Part shown: piece after piece, positions 1 to 8,559 of the stretch
Position numbering within the stretch: position 1 is the first letter of the stretch
Layout: every line of letters starts with the position of its first letter
Assembly (NCBI RefSeq): GCF_900116555.1
Contig: NZ_FPAT01000005.1
Location: 337,010-401,009, forward strand
Source: Actinopolyspora lacussalsi subsp. righensis
Lineage (GTDB): Bacteria > Actinomycetota > Actinomycetes > Mycobacteriales > Pseudonocardiaceae
Direction: 5' to 3'
Length of the DNA: 64,000 nucleotides
Position numbers and translations under genes: made by a program
The notes under the pieces: generated by a model
What the model saw: only the letters and a program-made list of their open reading frames with translations
What the model was told of the DNA's origin: nothing
The model's database searches: none

Positions 1-342
1 GCACGGGCCGACGCGGAGCTGGCACGAGCCACGGCCGAGAGCCACCCCGAGCTCGCGGAGAGCGCGCGGGTCGTCGCGAACGCACGCGACGAACACGCAG
101 CGGAACTGAGACGCGAGATCGATCGCCTGACGGGCGGTGGCTCCACGAGGACGAGCACTGCCCCCACCGAGCGGCAGGGCACCGCGGCGGGGTCCGAGCA
201 GGCCGCGGAACGCCTGCGGGCCGCGTTGCACGAGGCACAGCGGCAGGCGGCCCGGACCGTTCCCGAACTGTCCGGCTACCGGGCGGGGCTCGCGGGGTCC
301 GTCTCGGCCGGATGCGCGGGTCTGCGGGAGCTCGTGGCATGA
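1..342 (+). CDS. 3' part of an unknown helical protein
   Basis: The window opens inside this reading frame; 113 C-terminal residues are visible before the TGA. They are rich in Ala, Arg and Glu with heptad-like spacing, so mostly helical, possibly coiled coil, with a short Gly/Ser/Thr linker near residue 46. No catalytic motif is visible and I do not recognise the family. The stop overlaps the next start in an ATGA arrangement, which points to translational coupling and a shared operon with the DUF4439 protein. In mycobacteria a membrane or Ala-rich protein of unknown role sits in this place next to the DUF4439 gene; that correspondence is inference from gene order. Confidence 0.7.
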   Translation, partial: ARADAELARATAESHPELAESARVVANARDEHAAELRREIDRLTGGGSTRTSTAPTERQGTAAGSEQAAERLRAALHEAQRQAARTVPELSGYRAGLAGSVSAGCAGLRELVA

Positions 343-791
343 GTTCGACGGAGCTCTCCGGAACGAGCGAACAGGCAGCGCGGAAAGCGCTGGAGGCGGA
401 GCACGCGGCGGTGTGGCTCTACGGGCTGGCGACGGCCTTCACTGAGGATTCGAAGGTGAGATCGGGGATCGACGAGGCCGCGGCGACACACCGCGAGAAT
501 CGCGATCGCACCCGAGGGTTGCTGCGCGCCGCGGGTGTCGCGCCGCCCTCGGCCGAACCTGCGTACCGTCCGCCGAAGACCGTCACGGACCAGAACTCGG
601 CGCTGCGCGCGCTGCTCGCGGCCGAGCAGGACTGTTCCGTCGGCTGGCTGGCGGTGCTGGAACGCTCGGAGACCCGGCAGCTGAGCGAGCTGGCGCTGAC
701 CTGCCTGACCGATGCCGCGACCCGGGCGACGCGGTGGCGGTCGCGGTTGGGGATCGAACCGAGCGCTCTCGCGTTTCCCGGACGGGAATAG
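339..791 (+). CDS. DUF4439 ferritin-like protein
   Basis: A 150-residue all-helical protein that matches the DUF4439 family, a ferritin-like fold of unknown function conserved in actinobacteria. Acidic and histidine residues typical of such bundles occur at E21/H22 (in EAEHAAVW), in THRENRD near residue 51 and in AAEQDC near residue 100, but whether metal is bound cannot be told from sequence. I chose the ATG at 339 because it overlaps the upstream stop as ATGA; a longer in-frame start at 312 would run deep into the upstream gene. The pair lies beside proS as in mycobacteria. Function unknown; family assignment fairly sure. Confidence 0.8.
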   Translation: MSSTELSGTSEQAARKALEAEHAAVWLYGLATAFTEDSKVRSGIDEAAATHRENRDRTRGLLRAAGVAPPSAEPAYRPPKTVTDQNSALRALLAAEQDCSVGWLAVLERSETRQLSELALTCLTDAATRATRWRSRLGIEPSALAFPGRE

Positions 792-971
792 CCGAACGGA
801 GCGGGCGCTCGGGATCCTCCGGACCAGCTCCGGAGGCAACGGTCCTCCGGCGAACCGAACGCGGGCCCGTGGCACGCACTCGGTGTCACACCCGCCCCGG
901 AAACCACCCGCGAAACCGGCACCGCTCCCCGACCCCGTGTCCTTCTGCCCCGCGACTGGGCGACGAACTGG

Positions 972-2003
972 TCAACCGGGGTTTTTGTCCTGGTAGCCGC
1001 CGAGTTTCAGGGCTTCGGTGGTGACGCTTTTGAGCCTGCCGTCGTCACTGTCACTGCGCCCGAAATAGGACGACTCGCCGATGACGACCAGACGCTGCCG
1101 CTGCAGCGAGTCGTACCCGTAGTCGTGTGACAGGCTCGGGTACTTCTCCGGCATGTCGCGCCCCGCCGTGACGAGGTCCTCGATGTTGCCGGTGGCGTTG
1201 CGGGTCGCCATCCGCTCCAGCCGCTCGGCGCTCTCGGCATCGGGCATGCGCACGGTGACCACCGAGGTCAGCACCCGCTCTCCGTTGTCCAGCTGTGTGG
1301 TGTACAGCGCACGGGTGAGGTGCTCGCAGGGGTTGTCGGCGAAGAAGTCCGCGATCTTGCCCGTCGAATGCTCCGCACAGTTGTCGGGCTCGTCGTTGAG
1401 TTGACGTTCGAAGTCGTAGGCGGTCTGCGGTTTCCCCGCGTCCTGGGTGGAGTCCTCGGAGGTGCCGGGGGGCGCGCTCGGTTTGATCATCACCCACAGC
1501 AGCCCGGACACCACCGAAACCGCGCAGAGCAGCAGCGCACGTTTGGCCCACCCCAGCGGAGTGATCCCGCCACCGCCACCTCCGGAACCGGATGAACCGC
1601 CTCCGACAGCGCTGTTCGGCACGTCCGCGCCGAAGGCGGCGTACCCGGGATTTCCCCGTGACGGATCGGACGGTGGGGAAACCTGACCGGGTCCCGGTAT
1701 CGGCCCGGACGGCCCCGGGCCCGGAGGCTGGGCCCCCTGGGAGTGCTGCGGGTGCGAAGGCTGGGATCGAGGGTGCTGGGGCTGCCCGTGATTGGCCCGC
1801 TCAGGTGGGGGAAACGTCGGTCGGGTGCGTTCCTCGCCGGATCCTTCCGAACGATCCTGTCCATGCCACGCCGGCGTTGCTCGTTCGGGTGACCCCCCGT
1901 GGCCGCCGCGGACAGCATTGAGTGGCGCGGTGTCCCCGCGCTCGAAATTTTGCTGCGACCCCGTCATCTGTTCGGGTGCACCGTGGTGATCCGACACGGG
2001 CAC
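972..2003 (-). CDS. Pro/Gly-rich single-pass membrane protein
   Basis: 343 residues. The first ~145 are disordered and rich in Pro, Gly, Ser and His, ending in a Gly run. One membrane helix follows at roughly residues 153-173 (ALLLCAVSVVSGLLWVM), then an outside domain of ~170 residues with two cysteines that could pair (NCAEH and NPCEH). This build, with a cytoplasmic Pro-rich tail and a small external domain, is common among actinobacterial envelope proteins of unknown function. The GTG at 2003 is used here; a second GTG at 1997 has a TACGGT -10-like box eight bases upstream and could be a leaderless start. No partner gene is evident. Confidence 0.75.
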   Translation of the reverse strand: MPVSDHHGAPEQMTGSQQNFERGDTAPLNAVRGGHGGSPERATPAWHGQDRSEGSGEERTRPTFPPPERANHGQPQHPRSQPSHPQHSQGAQPPGPGPSGPIPGPGQVSPPSDPSRGNPGYAAFGADVPNSAVGGGSSGSGGGGGGITPLGWAKRALLLCAVSVVSGLLWVMIKPSAPPGTSEDSTQDAGKPQTAYDFERQLNDEPDNCAEHSTGKIADFFADNPCEHLTRALYTTQLDNGERVLTSVVTVRMPDAESAERLERMATRNATGNIEDLVTAGRDMPEKYPSLSHDYGYDSLQRQRLVVIGESSYFGRSDSDDGRLKSVTTEALKLGGYQDKNPG

Positions 2004-2045
2004 CTACCGTAGCGGGTAACGATCGGGCAGAGAACAGCACATCAA

Positions 2046-3092
2046 CTACGACGGAAAAGCGGAGTCGGACCGGAGCGCGTCCAGGAGCGCCCGAACGTCC
2101 TCCGCCGTGTTGTAGACGTGGAAAGCCACCCGGATCCTGCCGTCCCGCTCGGCGAACCGAACACCGGCATCACGCAGCCGTGACACGGCTTCGGGTGCCT
2201 CGAAGGAGACTATGGGCGAAGCGGGTTCGGCCAGCCCCAGCTCCGAACACAACGACCCGGCCAGCTCGAGGCAGTGCTCGCGGATCGCGGCCCTGTCCAG
2301 TCCGACCAACCAGCGCAACGAGGCCGCCGCTCCCAGCTGTGCGAACCAGTCCGGCGAGGAGTCCAGCGAACGAGCGTCACTCGCCAGCCGCAGCGGCAGA
2401 CCGTAGATGCTCTGCCACGGGTCCTCCCCCGCGTACCAGTTCGCGCCGTGCGGACGTGGCCACGGTGTTCCCGTGCCGACTGCCAGCCAGGCCGCACCGC
2501 GCGGCGCGAGCAGCCATTTGTAACCGCATCCAACGACCCAGTCCGCCCAGTCCAGCTCCAACGGCATCCATCCCGCCGCCTGAGTCACGTCGAGCAGCAC
2601 CCGAACACCGTGTCGCTCGGCGAGCGCGCGTAGTCGGTCGGTGTCCATCACCGCGCCGTCGGCGGACTGCACCACGCTGACGGCGACCACGTCGTGATCC
2701 GGCAGGGAGTCGAACAACCAGTCCGGATCGACCTCGGTCACCCGCACGCCACGGTCGTGTTGTACGGCGAACGGAAACACCACGCTCGTGAACTCCCGCC
2801 GGACCACCAGCACGCTGCTGTTGTCGGGCAGCCCCGCCGCCACCGAGCCGACCAGTTGCCCCACCGAACCGCCGGTGGCCACCCGTTCGGAGGAAACGCC
2901 CACCAGTCGAGCGAAGTCCCTACGCGCCGAAGCCACGAATTCGTCGAACTCGGTGGCGGCGAGTCGACCAGCTCGCCACCTGTCGATCACCGCGGACACG
3001 GCGTCGGCCGCGAAAGCGGGCGGAACCCCGATGCTCGCGGTGTTGAGATAACCGGTCGGGACCTCGAAGCTCGCACCGAACGACTCGCGCAT
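2046..3092 (-). CDS. Class-V aminotransferase / cysteine desulfurase-like PLP enzyme
   Basis: A 348-residue fold-type I PLP enzyme. K192 in GCGYKW is the expected Schiff-base lysine, D168 in LLDVTQ should contact the pyridine nitrogen, and GGSVGQL near residue 74 replaces the usual phosphate-binding loop. The N-terminal motif YLNTASIG resembles kynureninase, desulfurase and isopenicillin-epimerase-like members, but the substrate cannot be read from sequence. The start at 3092 leaves a protein of normal family length; the open frame runs further upstream through the divergent YjbQ gene and was rejected. It is divergent from yjbQ, with about 135 bp of shared upstream DNA. Confidence 0.85.
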   Translation of the reverse strand: MRESFGASFEVPTGYLNTASIGVPPAFAADAVSAVIDRWRAGRLAATEFDEFVASARRDFARLVGVSSERVATGGSVGQLVGSVAAGLPDNSSVLVVRREFTSVVFPFAVQHDRGVRVTEVDPDWLFDSLPDHDVVAVSVVQSADGAVMDTDRLRALAERHGVRVLLDVTQAAGWMPLELDWADWVVGCGYKWLLAPRGAAWLAVGTGTPWPRPHGANWYAGEDPWQSIYGLPLRLASDARSLDSSPDWFAQLGAAASLRWLVGLDRAAIREHCLELAGSLCSELGLAEPASPIVSFEAPEAVSRLRDAGVRFAERDGRIRVAFHVYNTAEDVRALLDALRSDSAFPS

Positions 3093-3214
3093 GGCGGAAC
3101 GATACCGCAACGAGGAGGGGTGATGATCGCATCGAGAACCATCCGGTTTTCCCGCCTCGGTACGACAGCGGGACACCGCCCCGGCGCCATCCGACCGAAT
3201 CGCCACGGAGGTCC

Positions 3215-3220
3215 TAGACT
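3215..3220 (+). promoter_or_regulatory. -10 box for leaderless yjbQ
   Basis: TAGACT ends seven bases before the ATG of the YjbQ gene and no ribosome binding site lies between them. That is the spacing of a leaderless actinobacterial transcript whose first base is at or next to the start codon. Assignment is by pattern only. Confidence 0.45.
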
Positions 3221-3227
3221 GCCCGGC

Positions 3228-3638
3228 ATGCACAGCGAAGAGGTCGAGATACGCACCGGTGGTCGCGAAGTGGTGCGCGATCTCAACACCGAGTGCGAGA
3301 AGTTCCTGCGCGGAGCCGGAGGGGACGAGGGCCTGCTGCACCTTTGGGTCCCCCACGCCACGGCGGGGATCGCGGTCATCGAAACCGGGGCCGGCAGCGA
3401 CGAGGACCTGCTCACCGCGCTGCGCGAACTGCTCCCGGTGGACGACCGTTGGCGACATCGACACGGCTCGTACGGCCACGGACGTGACCACGTGCTTCCC
3501 GCTTTCGTGGCGCCCTTCGTCTCGGTACCGGTGCTCGGGGGACGCATGGCGCTGGGAACGTGGCAGTCGGTGTGCCTGGTGGACACCAACACCGACAACC
3601 CGACGCGTCGGGTCCGGATGAGTTTCCTCCGAGGCTGA
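3228..3638 (+). CDS. YjbQ family protein (UPF0047)
   Basis: 136 residues, the full length of the UPF0047/YjbQ family, whose members have been reported to show weak thiamine-phosphate synthase activity; the physiological role is unsettled. Family motifs are clear: HATAGIAVIE (H43, E51), DDRWRHRHGSYGHGRDH (H84 and H88, probable metal ligands) and the C-terminal WQSVCLVDTN. The ATG at 3228 is preceded by a TAGACT box at 3215-3220, suggesting leaderless translation, and fits the family N-terminus; upstream extension of the frame lacks such similarity. The next gene follows on the same strand after about 60 bp with its own -10-like box. Confidence 0.88.
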   Translation: MHSEEVEIRTGGREVVRDLNTECEKFLRGAGGDEGLLHLWVPHATAGIAVIETGAGSDEDLLTALRELLPVDDRWRHRHGSYGHGRDHVLPAFVAPFVSVPVLGGRMALGTWQSVCLVDTNTDNPTRRVRMSFLRG

Positions 3639-3687
3639 ACGGAACGGTCCCCTCGGCGGTGGCGGACCGTCCCGGGCCCGCGAACGG

Positions 3688-3693
3688 TAATCT
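3688..3693 (+). promoter_or_regulatory. -10 box for leaderless downstream gene
   Basis: TAATCT ends seven bases before the GTG at 3701, without an intervening Shine-Dalgarno sequence. The arrangement repeats that seen in front of yjbQ. Confidence 0.4.
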
Positions 3694-3700
3694 TCCCGGT

Positions 3701-4696
3701 GTGACGCAACCACCCGGTGGGCCGTACGACAACACGTCCGGCCAATCAGGATTCGGCCCGCGAGGCGGACAGCAGTATCCACAGTGGCCACCCCACTCCG
3801 GTGGTTCCCCCGGGAGGTGGTCGACGGATTCCAGTTCCAGTCCGTACGGCTGGCAGTCCGATTCCAACCGCTCGGGGATCCCCGGGGAGTCCGTCTACCG
3901 CGGCTTCGGCACGTTCGACGAACCCGCCCGTGGCGGGAATCGCCGGAGAACCCGCTGGGGGGTGGTTACCGGGCTCGCGCTCGCCGCCCTGTTACTGGCG
4001 AGTGCGATCACCATCAGCATCTACTACGGAACCGCCTCCTCGCCGTCCGGCGGTAACGTCGCCGCGGACGAGGAGCGGTCCTCGACGACCGCCCGGACCG
4101 CGCCGCCGGCACCGGAGCCGGAGATCGACGGCTGGCAGGTGGGCTACAACGAGCGGAGCCGGTTCGCCTACGACGTACCGCAGGACTGGAGCGTGCTGCC
4201 GTCCGAGCAGAGCTACACGATTTCCGGTGTTCCGAACGTGACCTTCCACGGCCTCGTGGACGGCCCCTCGTACCGGTGCGGCAACCGTACGCTGGTAGCC
4301 GGTCGGGTGGTGAGCGCGTTGGTGGAAGACGAAAAGTCGATGTCGAAGACCGCCGAGGGCTTCTTCGAGGAAGCCGTGACCGACTTCTACGCCACCAACG
4401 GAGTCGATCCGGACGTCTCGTTCGAACCGGCGGAACCACGTGAGACCACGGTGGAGGGATTCGACGCGGTCCGGCTGTCGGGCACGGTGACACTGGGCGA
4501 CGAGCGGAAATCGGGTGACGGGAAAACCGGGTGCCTTCCCACGAAGGCCACGATGGCGACACTCGTGGTACGGGCCCGGGAACACTACGTGGTGCTGGTG
4601 GCGAGCGCGGACAGCGAACGGCCCGCCTCGGCACCGAGCGCTCCGGGCGAGAAGGTCGTTCCCCGCATCGTCGACTCGGCGCGGACGGTGCGCTGA
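3701..4696 (+). CDS. Pro/Ser-rich N-terminus, single-pass membrane protein
   Basis: 331 residues with a disordered Pro/Gly/Ser/Gln segment (1-80), a basic stop NRRRTRW, one membrane helix (87-109, GVVTGLALAALLLASAITISIYY), a Thr/Pro-rich spacer and a folded external domain of about 200 residues with a cysteine pair (YRCGN and TGCLP). The same layout occurs in the protein at 972-2003, and both may belong to one loose class of actinobacterial envelope proteins. The GTG at 3701 is chosen because a TAATCT box ends seven bases upstream and because the frame before it encodes antisense-like Pro/Arg sequence. Function unknown. Confidence 0.78.
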   Translation: MTQPPGGPYDNTSGQSGFGPRGGQQYPQWPPHSGGSPGRWSTDSSSSPYGWQSDSNRSGIPGESVYRGFGTFDEPARGGNRRRTRWGVVTGLALAALLLASAITISIYYGTASSPSGGNVAADEERSSTTARTAPPAPEPEIDGWQVGYNERSRFAYDVPQDWSVLPSEQSYTISGVPNVTFHGLVDGPSYRCGNRTLVAGRVVSALVEDEKSMSKTAEGFFEEAVTDFYATNGVDPDVSFEPAEPRETTVEGFDAVRLSGTVTLGDERKSGDGKTGCLPTKATMATLVVRAREHYVVLVASADSERPASAPSAPGEKVVPRIVDSARTVR

Positions 4697-4839
4697 GCGG
4701 CGGATGGGCTCAGCGGCGGATGGCGGCCACCGCCGAGAATCGATTCGCCACCACCGCACGACGATCTCGCGTTCCCCGATGAACAGGCGGGTGTTCCGCT
4801 GCGGCGAGCTCTCGCCGGAGCGGAACACCACCGCGCTGA

Positions 4840-6588
4840 TCAGCCGTGCAGCAGACCGACCAGATGCCCCACGATCCGGTCGGTGGCGATCTCGGTGCGC
4901 TCCCCACCGGCGCGGTCCTTGACCTCGACCACACCATTGGCCAGCCCCTTGCCGACCACGAGGATCGTCGGGACACCGACCAACTCCGCGTCGGCGAACT
5001 TGACCCCCGGTGAGGCGTTCCGGTCGTCGAGAATCACGCTGATACCGGCACCGTCCAACTCGGCGGAGATCCGTTCCGCCTCGGTGGCCAGGCTCTCGTC
5101 CTTGCCCGCGATCACCACGTGCACGTCGGCGGGGGCGACCTCCCTGGGCCAGACCAGGCCGAGCTCGTCGTTGTGCTGCTCGGCGATGGCCGCGACCAGT
5201 CGGGAAACCCCGACGCCGTAGGAGCCCATGGTGACCCGCTTCGGTTTCCCGTCCTGCCCGAGCGCGTCCAACGAGATGGCGTCGGTGTACTTGCGGCCCA
5301 GCTGGAAGATGTGCCCGATCTCGATACCGCGGGCGGAGCGCAGTACGCCGCGTCCGTCCGGTGAGGGGTCTCCCTCCCTGACCTCGGCCGCCTCGATCGT
5401 TCCGTCCGGGGTGAAATCACGGCCGCAGACCAGATCGACCACGTGGTGGTCGGGCTTGTCGGCACCGGTGGCCCAGGCGGTTCCCCGGGCCACCCGGGGA
5501 TCGACGAGGTAGCGCACCTCGTTGTCACGCAGTGCCGGCGGGCCGACGTATCCCTTGACCAGGAACGGGTTCGCCTCGAAATCGGCGTCGTCGAGCAGGG
5601 CCACTTCCAGGGGCTCCAGGGCGGCCTCGAGCCGCTTCATGTCGACCTCGCGGTCGCCGGGCACACCCACCCCGAGCAGCTCCCAGTCCTCGGCACCGGG
5701 AGCACGGGTCTTCACCAGCACGTTCTTGAGCGTGTCCGCGGCGGTGAAGGTGCGTTGCCCGCTCTCGGAGTTCAGGAACTCCACCAGGGTCTCGATGGTC
5801 GGGGTATCCGGGGTGTGGTGAATCTCCGCCGGGGGGTGGTCCTCGATCCTCCCCTCGGGGGGTGCCGGGGTCGTGACGGCTTCGACGTTGGCCGCGTAGT
5901 CGGACTCACTGCTGCGCACGAAGGTGTCCTCACCAGTGGCACACTCCGCCAGGAACTCCTCGGAGGCCGAGCCACCCATGGCACCGGAGGTCGCCGACAC
6001 CACGGTGTAGTCGAGTTCGAGCCGGTCGAACAGCCGCACGTAGGCCTGCCGGTGGAGCTGGTAGGACCGCAGGAGTTGTTCGTCGTCGAGATCGAAGGAG
6101 TAGGAGTCCTTCATCACGAACTCCCTGCCGCGAAGAATCCCGGCGCGGGGGCGTTCCTCGTCGCGGTACTTCGTCTGGATCTGGTAGAGGATGACGGGGA
6201 AGTCGCGGTAGGAGTTGTACTCCCCCTTGACCGTCTGCGCGAACAGCTCCTCGTGGGTGGGCCCGAGCAGGTAGTCGCCGTTCTTCCGGTCCTTGAGCCG
6301 GAACATGTTCGGCCCGTACTCCGTCCAGCGACCGGTGGCCTCGTAGGGTTCCTTCGGCAGCAGTGCGGGCAGGTGGATCTCCTGGGCACCGATGGCGTCC
6401 ATTTCCTCACGTACCGCCCGCTCGATGTTGCGCAGCACCCGCAACCCCAACGGCAGCCAGGAATAGATGCCCGGCGCCACCCGACGTACGTATCCGGCGC
6501 GCACGAGCAGGCGGTGACTCGGCACCTCCGCCTCGGCCGGATCCTCCCGCAGGGTACGCAGGAACAACGTGGACATCCTCGTGATCAC
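4840..6588 (-). CDS. proS: Prolyl-tRNA synthetase
   Basis: Charges tRNA-Pro with proline in the cytoplasm. The 582 residues match the long bacterial type with an editing insertion between motifs 2 and 3. Visible are GPTHEELF, the motif 2 stretch [20 protein letters not shown], motif 3 in [10 protein letters not shown], and a C-terminal anticodon-binding domain. The GTG at 6588 is preferred: it begins the family N-terminus ([13 protein letters not shown]) and has AAAGGAG at 6598-6604. An ATG at 6615 would lie upstream of that ribosome binding site. In mycobacteria proS also lies between the DUF4439 and cysG regions, which fits this window. Confidence 0.97.
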   Translation of the reverse strand: MITRMSTLFLRTLREDPAEAEVPSHRLLVRAGYVRRVAPGIYSWLPLGLRVLRNIERAVREEMDAIGAQEIHLPALLPKEPYEATGRWTEYGPNMFRLKDRKNGDYLLGPTHEELFAQTVKGEYNSYRDFPVILYQIQTKYRDEERPRAGILRGREFVMKDSYSFDLDDEQLLRSYQLHRQAYVRLFDRLELDYTVVSATSGAMGGSASEEFLAECATGEDTFVRSSESDYAANVEAVTTPAPPEGRIEDHPPAEIHHTPDTPTIETLVEFLNSESGQRTFTAADTLKNVLVKTRAPGAEDWELLGVGVPGDREVDMKRLEAALEPLEVALLDDADFEANPFLVKGYVGPPALRDNEVRYLVDPRVARGTAWATGADKPDHHVVDLVCGRDFTPDGTIEAAEVREGDPSPDGRGVLRSARGIEIGHIFQLGRKYTDAISLDALGQDGKPKRVTMGSYGVGVSRLVAAIAEQHNDELGLVWPREVAPADVHVVIAGKDESLATEAERISAELDGAGISVILDDRNASPGVKFADAELVGVPTILVVGKGLANGVVEVKDRAGGERTEIATDRIVGHLVGLLHG

Positions 6589-6827
6589 GGCTGCGCGCTC
6601 CTTTACGCCCGGCATTCTCCTCGCGTGTTACGGGGCAGCGTAGCTGTCGGGACCACGGTCAGTGGCGAGTCCCCTCCCGGAGGGGAACTCCCGCCCGAAA
6701 GGTCCGGAGTACGGGACGCGAGTCCCACGATCGGAGCACAGCGACGGATCTTCGCACGCTCGCCACGCGTGGGTGTGGCTCAATTGTTCCGCACTTCGAG
6801 CGAACCGAACACACGATGGGAGCTGTG

Positions 6828-7097
6828 ATGAGTTCGGAAGACGACGGCCCCCTGTTCTGGCATCCGGCACGGCAGCTGGACGGGAAACGCCACGCGATCC
6901 GGCAAGACCGCCCGCCGAGGGGCTGGTCGAAGGTCCGGGCGCTGTGCGGCTCGCTGCTGGACCCCGCTCCGGTGAGTTCCACGGAATGGTTGCTGTATCC
7001 GACCTGCCGAGCGTGCTGGGACGGCGTGGTTCGTAGGCAGGTACCGGACTTTCCCTGCACGGCCCCCGAGGAGGATCAACCTCCCGAGGAGCGCTGA
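6828..7097 (+). CDS. zf-HC3-type small zinc-finger protein
   Basis: 89 residues. FWHPARQLDGKRHAI, then ALCG (Cys near residue 44) and TCRAC (near residues 64-67), give a His/Cys3 set as in the zf-HC3 family, small actinobacterial proteins thought to bind zinc; their role is unknown, though some lie beside regulators. The ATG at 6828 has GGGAG five bases upstream (6818-6822); an earlier ATG at 6816 would overlap that site. It is divergent from proS with ~240 bp between and is followed by yaaA on the same strand after ~215 bp. Confidence 0.72.
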   Translation: MSSEDDGPLFWHPARQLDGKRHAIRQDRPPRGWSKVRALCGSLLDPAPVSSTEWLLYPTCRACWDGVVRRQVPDFPCTAPEEDQPPEER

Positions 7098-7311
7098 GGG
7101 AACGCGGAACGGCGGCGCCGCGCGGTTGCCCGTTCGGCCGGCGCGGTCAGCCCCGAAAGGTCCACGCACGCGGCCCGGCCAGCCGCGGAAACGACTGCGA
7201 AAACCGGGACCACGAAGTCCTGCTACTAGGCTGCGGTGGACCCCACGGGCCTCTTTCGCCTCTCCGGCCCGTCGGAACCACAGGCTCACACGGAAAGGAT
7301 CCCGGTTTCAC

Positions 7312-8052
7312 GTGTTGGTGTTGCTTCCCCCGTCCGAAACCAAGTCGAACGGCGGTGACGGAGCGCCGCTGCGGCTCGAATCACTGTCGTTCGGGGAGCT
7401 CAACCCGGTGCGGGAACGGCTGGCCGACGTCCTGACCGAGCTGGCGGCGGACACCGACGCCAGTCTGCGGGCCCTCGGACTGTCCGAGCGGATGTCGGGG
7501 GAGGTCACGCGCAACGCCACGCTGTGGAACTCCCCGACCGCGCCGGCGCTGGAGCGCTACACCGGAGTGCTCTACGACGCGCTGGAGGTCGGCTCGATGT
7601 CGGCGGTCGAGCGGTCCCGTGCCGACAACCGGTTGGCGATCGCCTCGGCGTTGTTCGGCATGGTCCGGGGCGGGGACCCGATACCCGGCTACCGGTTTTC
7701 GGCGAACTCGGCCCTGCCCGGAGTCGGCCGACTGCACACCGTGTGGCGCCCCGCGCTGGAGCCGGTGCTGGCCGCCGAGCGGGGGCCGGTGGTGGATCTG
7801 CGCTCCGGGGCCTACGCCGCGTTGGCGAGAACGCACGGTGCTGTGGCGGTAAGCGTGGTCACCGAACTCGTGGACGGCTCGCGCAAGACCGTGAGCCATC
7901 ACAACAAGGCCTACAAGGGGCGGCTGGCGCGCGCACTGGCATGTGCCGAGGAGGAGCCCAGCGATCTCGACTCGATAGCGGTGGTGGCGGAAAAAGCCGG
8001 AATCGGGGTGGAGCGCGCGGGCGAACGAGCACTGCGCGTGATCGCGGACTGA
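7312..8052 (+). CDS. yaaA: YaaA family peroxide-stress protein (DUF328)
   Basis: 246 residues, the usual length of the YaaA/UPF0246 family. In E. coli YaaA limits free intracellular iron and DNA damage under hydrogen peroxide. Signature stretches are LLPPSETK at the N-terminus, SALFGMVRGGDPIPGYRFSAN in the middle and SHHNKAYKGRLARALA towards the end. The GTG at 7312 gives the family N-terminus VLVLLPPSETK; GGAAAGGA sits a little far upstream (7292-7299). A TACTAG box near 7224 could be the promoter. The gene lies just upstream of the cobalamin block but has no known link to it. Confidence 0.88.
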   Translation: MLVLLPPSETKSNGGDGAPLRLESLSFGELNPVRERLADVLTELAADTDASLRALGLSERMSGEVTRNATLWNSPTAPALERYTGVLYDALEVGSMSAVERSRADNRLAIASALFGMVRGGDPIPGYRFSANSALPGVGRLHTVWRPALEPVLAAERGPVVDLRSGAYAALARTHGAVAVSVVTELVDGSRKTVSHHNKAYKGRLARALACAEEEPSDLDSIAVVAEKAGIGVERAGERALRVIAD

Positions 8053-8386
8053 CGAGGACCGTGCCGGTCACCGGCAGCGTCGCCACGCCCGAAGTGGGAT
8101 AGAATCATCCCGTCGCGTCCGGTCGGTGAGCAGTAGTGCGGTGTGTTCGCCCCGCTCCTCGATCTGGAGAAGCGAGGCGCAGCGCCGCGCGGAGCCGCGG
8201 CAGGAGTCGCCCATGACGTCCGGAACCTGCCGGACCCCGGTGTGGCCGACACGCCGTACCGGCGACACCGAACCGGGCTGTCATGCCGGTACGCGCCCGG
8301 CCGATCCCGCTGGTACCGGAAATCGTCCACGCCGTTGAACCGTGTTCCGCGACACAACGAGCCCCGGAGAAGGAGAACCGCGAACG
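8053..8386 (+). other. Leader region before the cobL operon
   Basis: 334 bp without a convincing gene. A short hairpin, GCCGGT-C-ACCGGC, follows yaaA. TAGAAT at 8100-8105 resembles a -10 box and would give a leader of ~275 nt for the cobL operon. I looked for the B12-box core (GCCACTG next to AAGCCGG) on both strands and found none, so this is not an obvious cobalamin riboswitch. One frame from 8143 contains DVRNLPDP followed by RTGL, recalling the C-terminal domain of RapZ (FDVR-LPNP...LTG); it lacks the rest of that domain and may be a remnant or chance. Confidence 0.4.
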
Positions 8387-8559
8387 TGTCCTGTTACCTC
8401 TTCCGCGGTGAGCGGAGCCCGCTGCCCGGCGCGGTTTCGAAATCCGGCGCGGTTTCGAAATCCAGCGCGGTTTCGAAGTCCGGGGTGGTCACGGAGGACG
8501 TGCCTGCGGGAGCCGTTGCGGGCCGAGTGGCGACGTCCGAGGCACCGGGGTCGTCATGA
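8387..8559 (+). CDS. Small unknown ORF coupled to cobL
   Basis: A 57-residue frame starting with GTG after a good ribosome binding site (AGGAG at 8371-8375). Its TGA overlaps the cobL start as ATGA, the same coupling used elsewhere in the cob genes. It begins MSCYLFRGERSPLPG and then holds three nearly identical six-residue units (SGAVSK, SGAVSK, SSAVSK) encoded by three 18-bp tandem repeats at about 8430-8484. I do not recognise a family. It could be a real small protein, a leader peptide controlling cobL translation, or a fortuitous frame. The coupling and ribosome binding site argue for translation. Confidence 0.45.
8430..8484 (+). repeat. Three 18-bp tandem repeats
   Basis: The unit GGCGCGGTTTCGAAATCC occurs twice in a row, followed by a third copy with two changes. 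They lie in frame inside the small ORF in front of cobL and each contains the palindrome TTTCGAAA or TTTCGAAG, so they could also act as a nucleic-acid element. Confidence 0.85.

Noticed and set aside
2046..3791. A 581-residue version of the PLP enzyme
   Set aside because: The extra 233 residues are antisense to yjbQ and the next gene and lack family similarity.
5443..6828. A 461-codon plus-strand open frame opposite proS
   Set aside because: Antisense to a certain housekeeping gene; Gly/Val/Arg-rich without motifs.
8053..8386. Possible third cobalamin riboswitch before cobL
   Set aside because: No GCCACTG box or AAGCCGG partner on the plus strand.
8430..8484. Tandem repeats as a CRISPR array
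   Set aside because: Contiguous 18-bp units without spacers and in frame with an ORF; no cas genes in the window.
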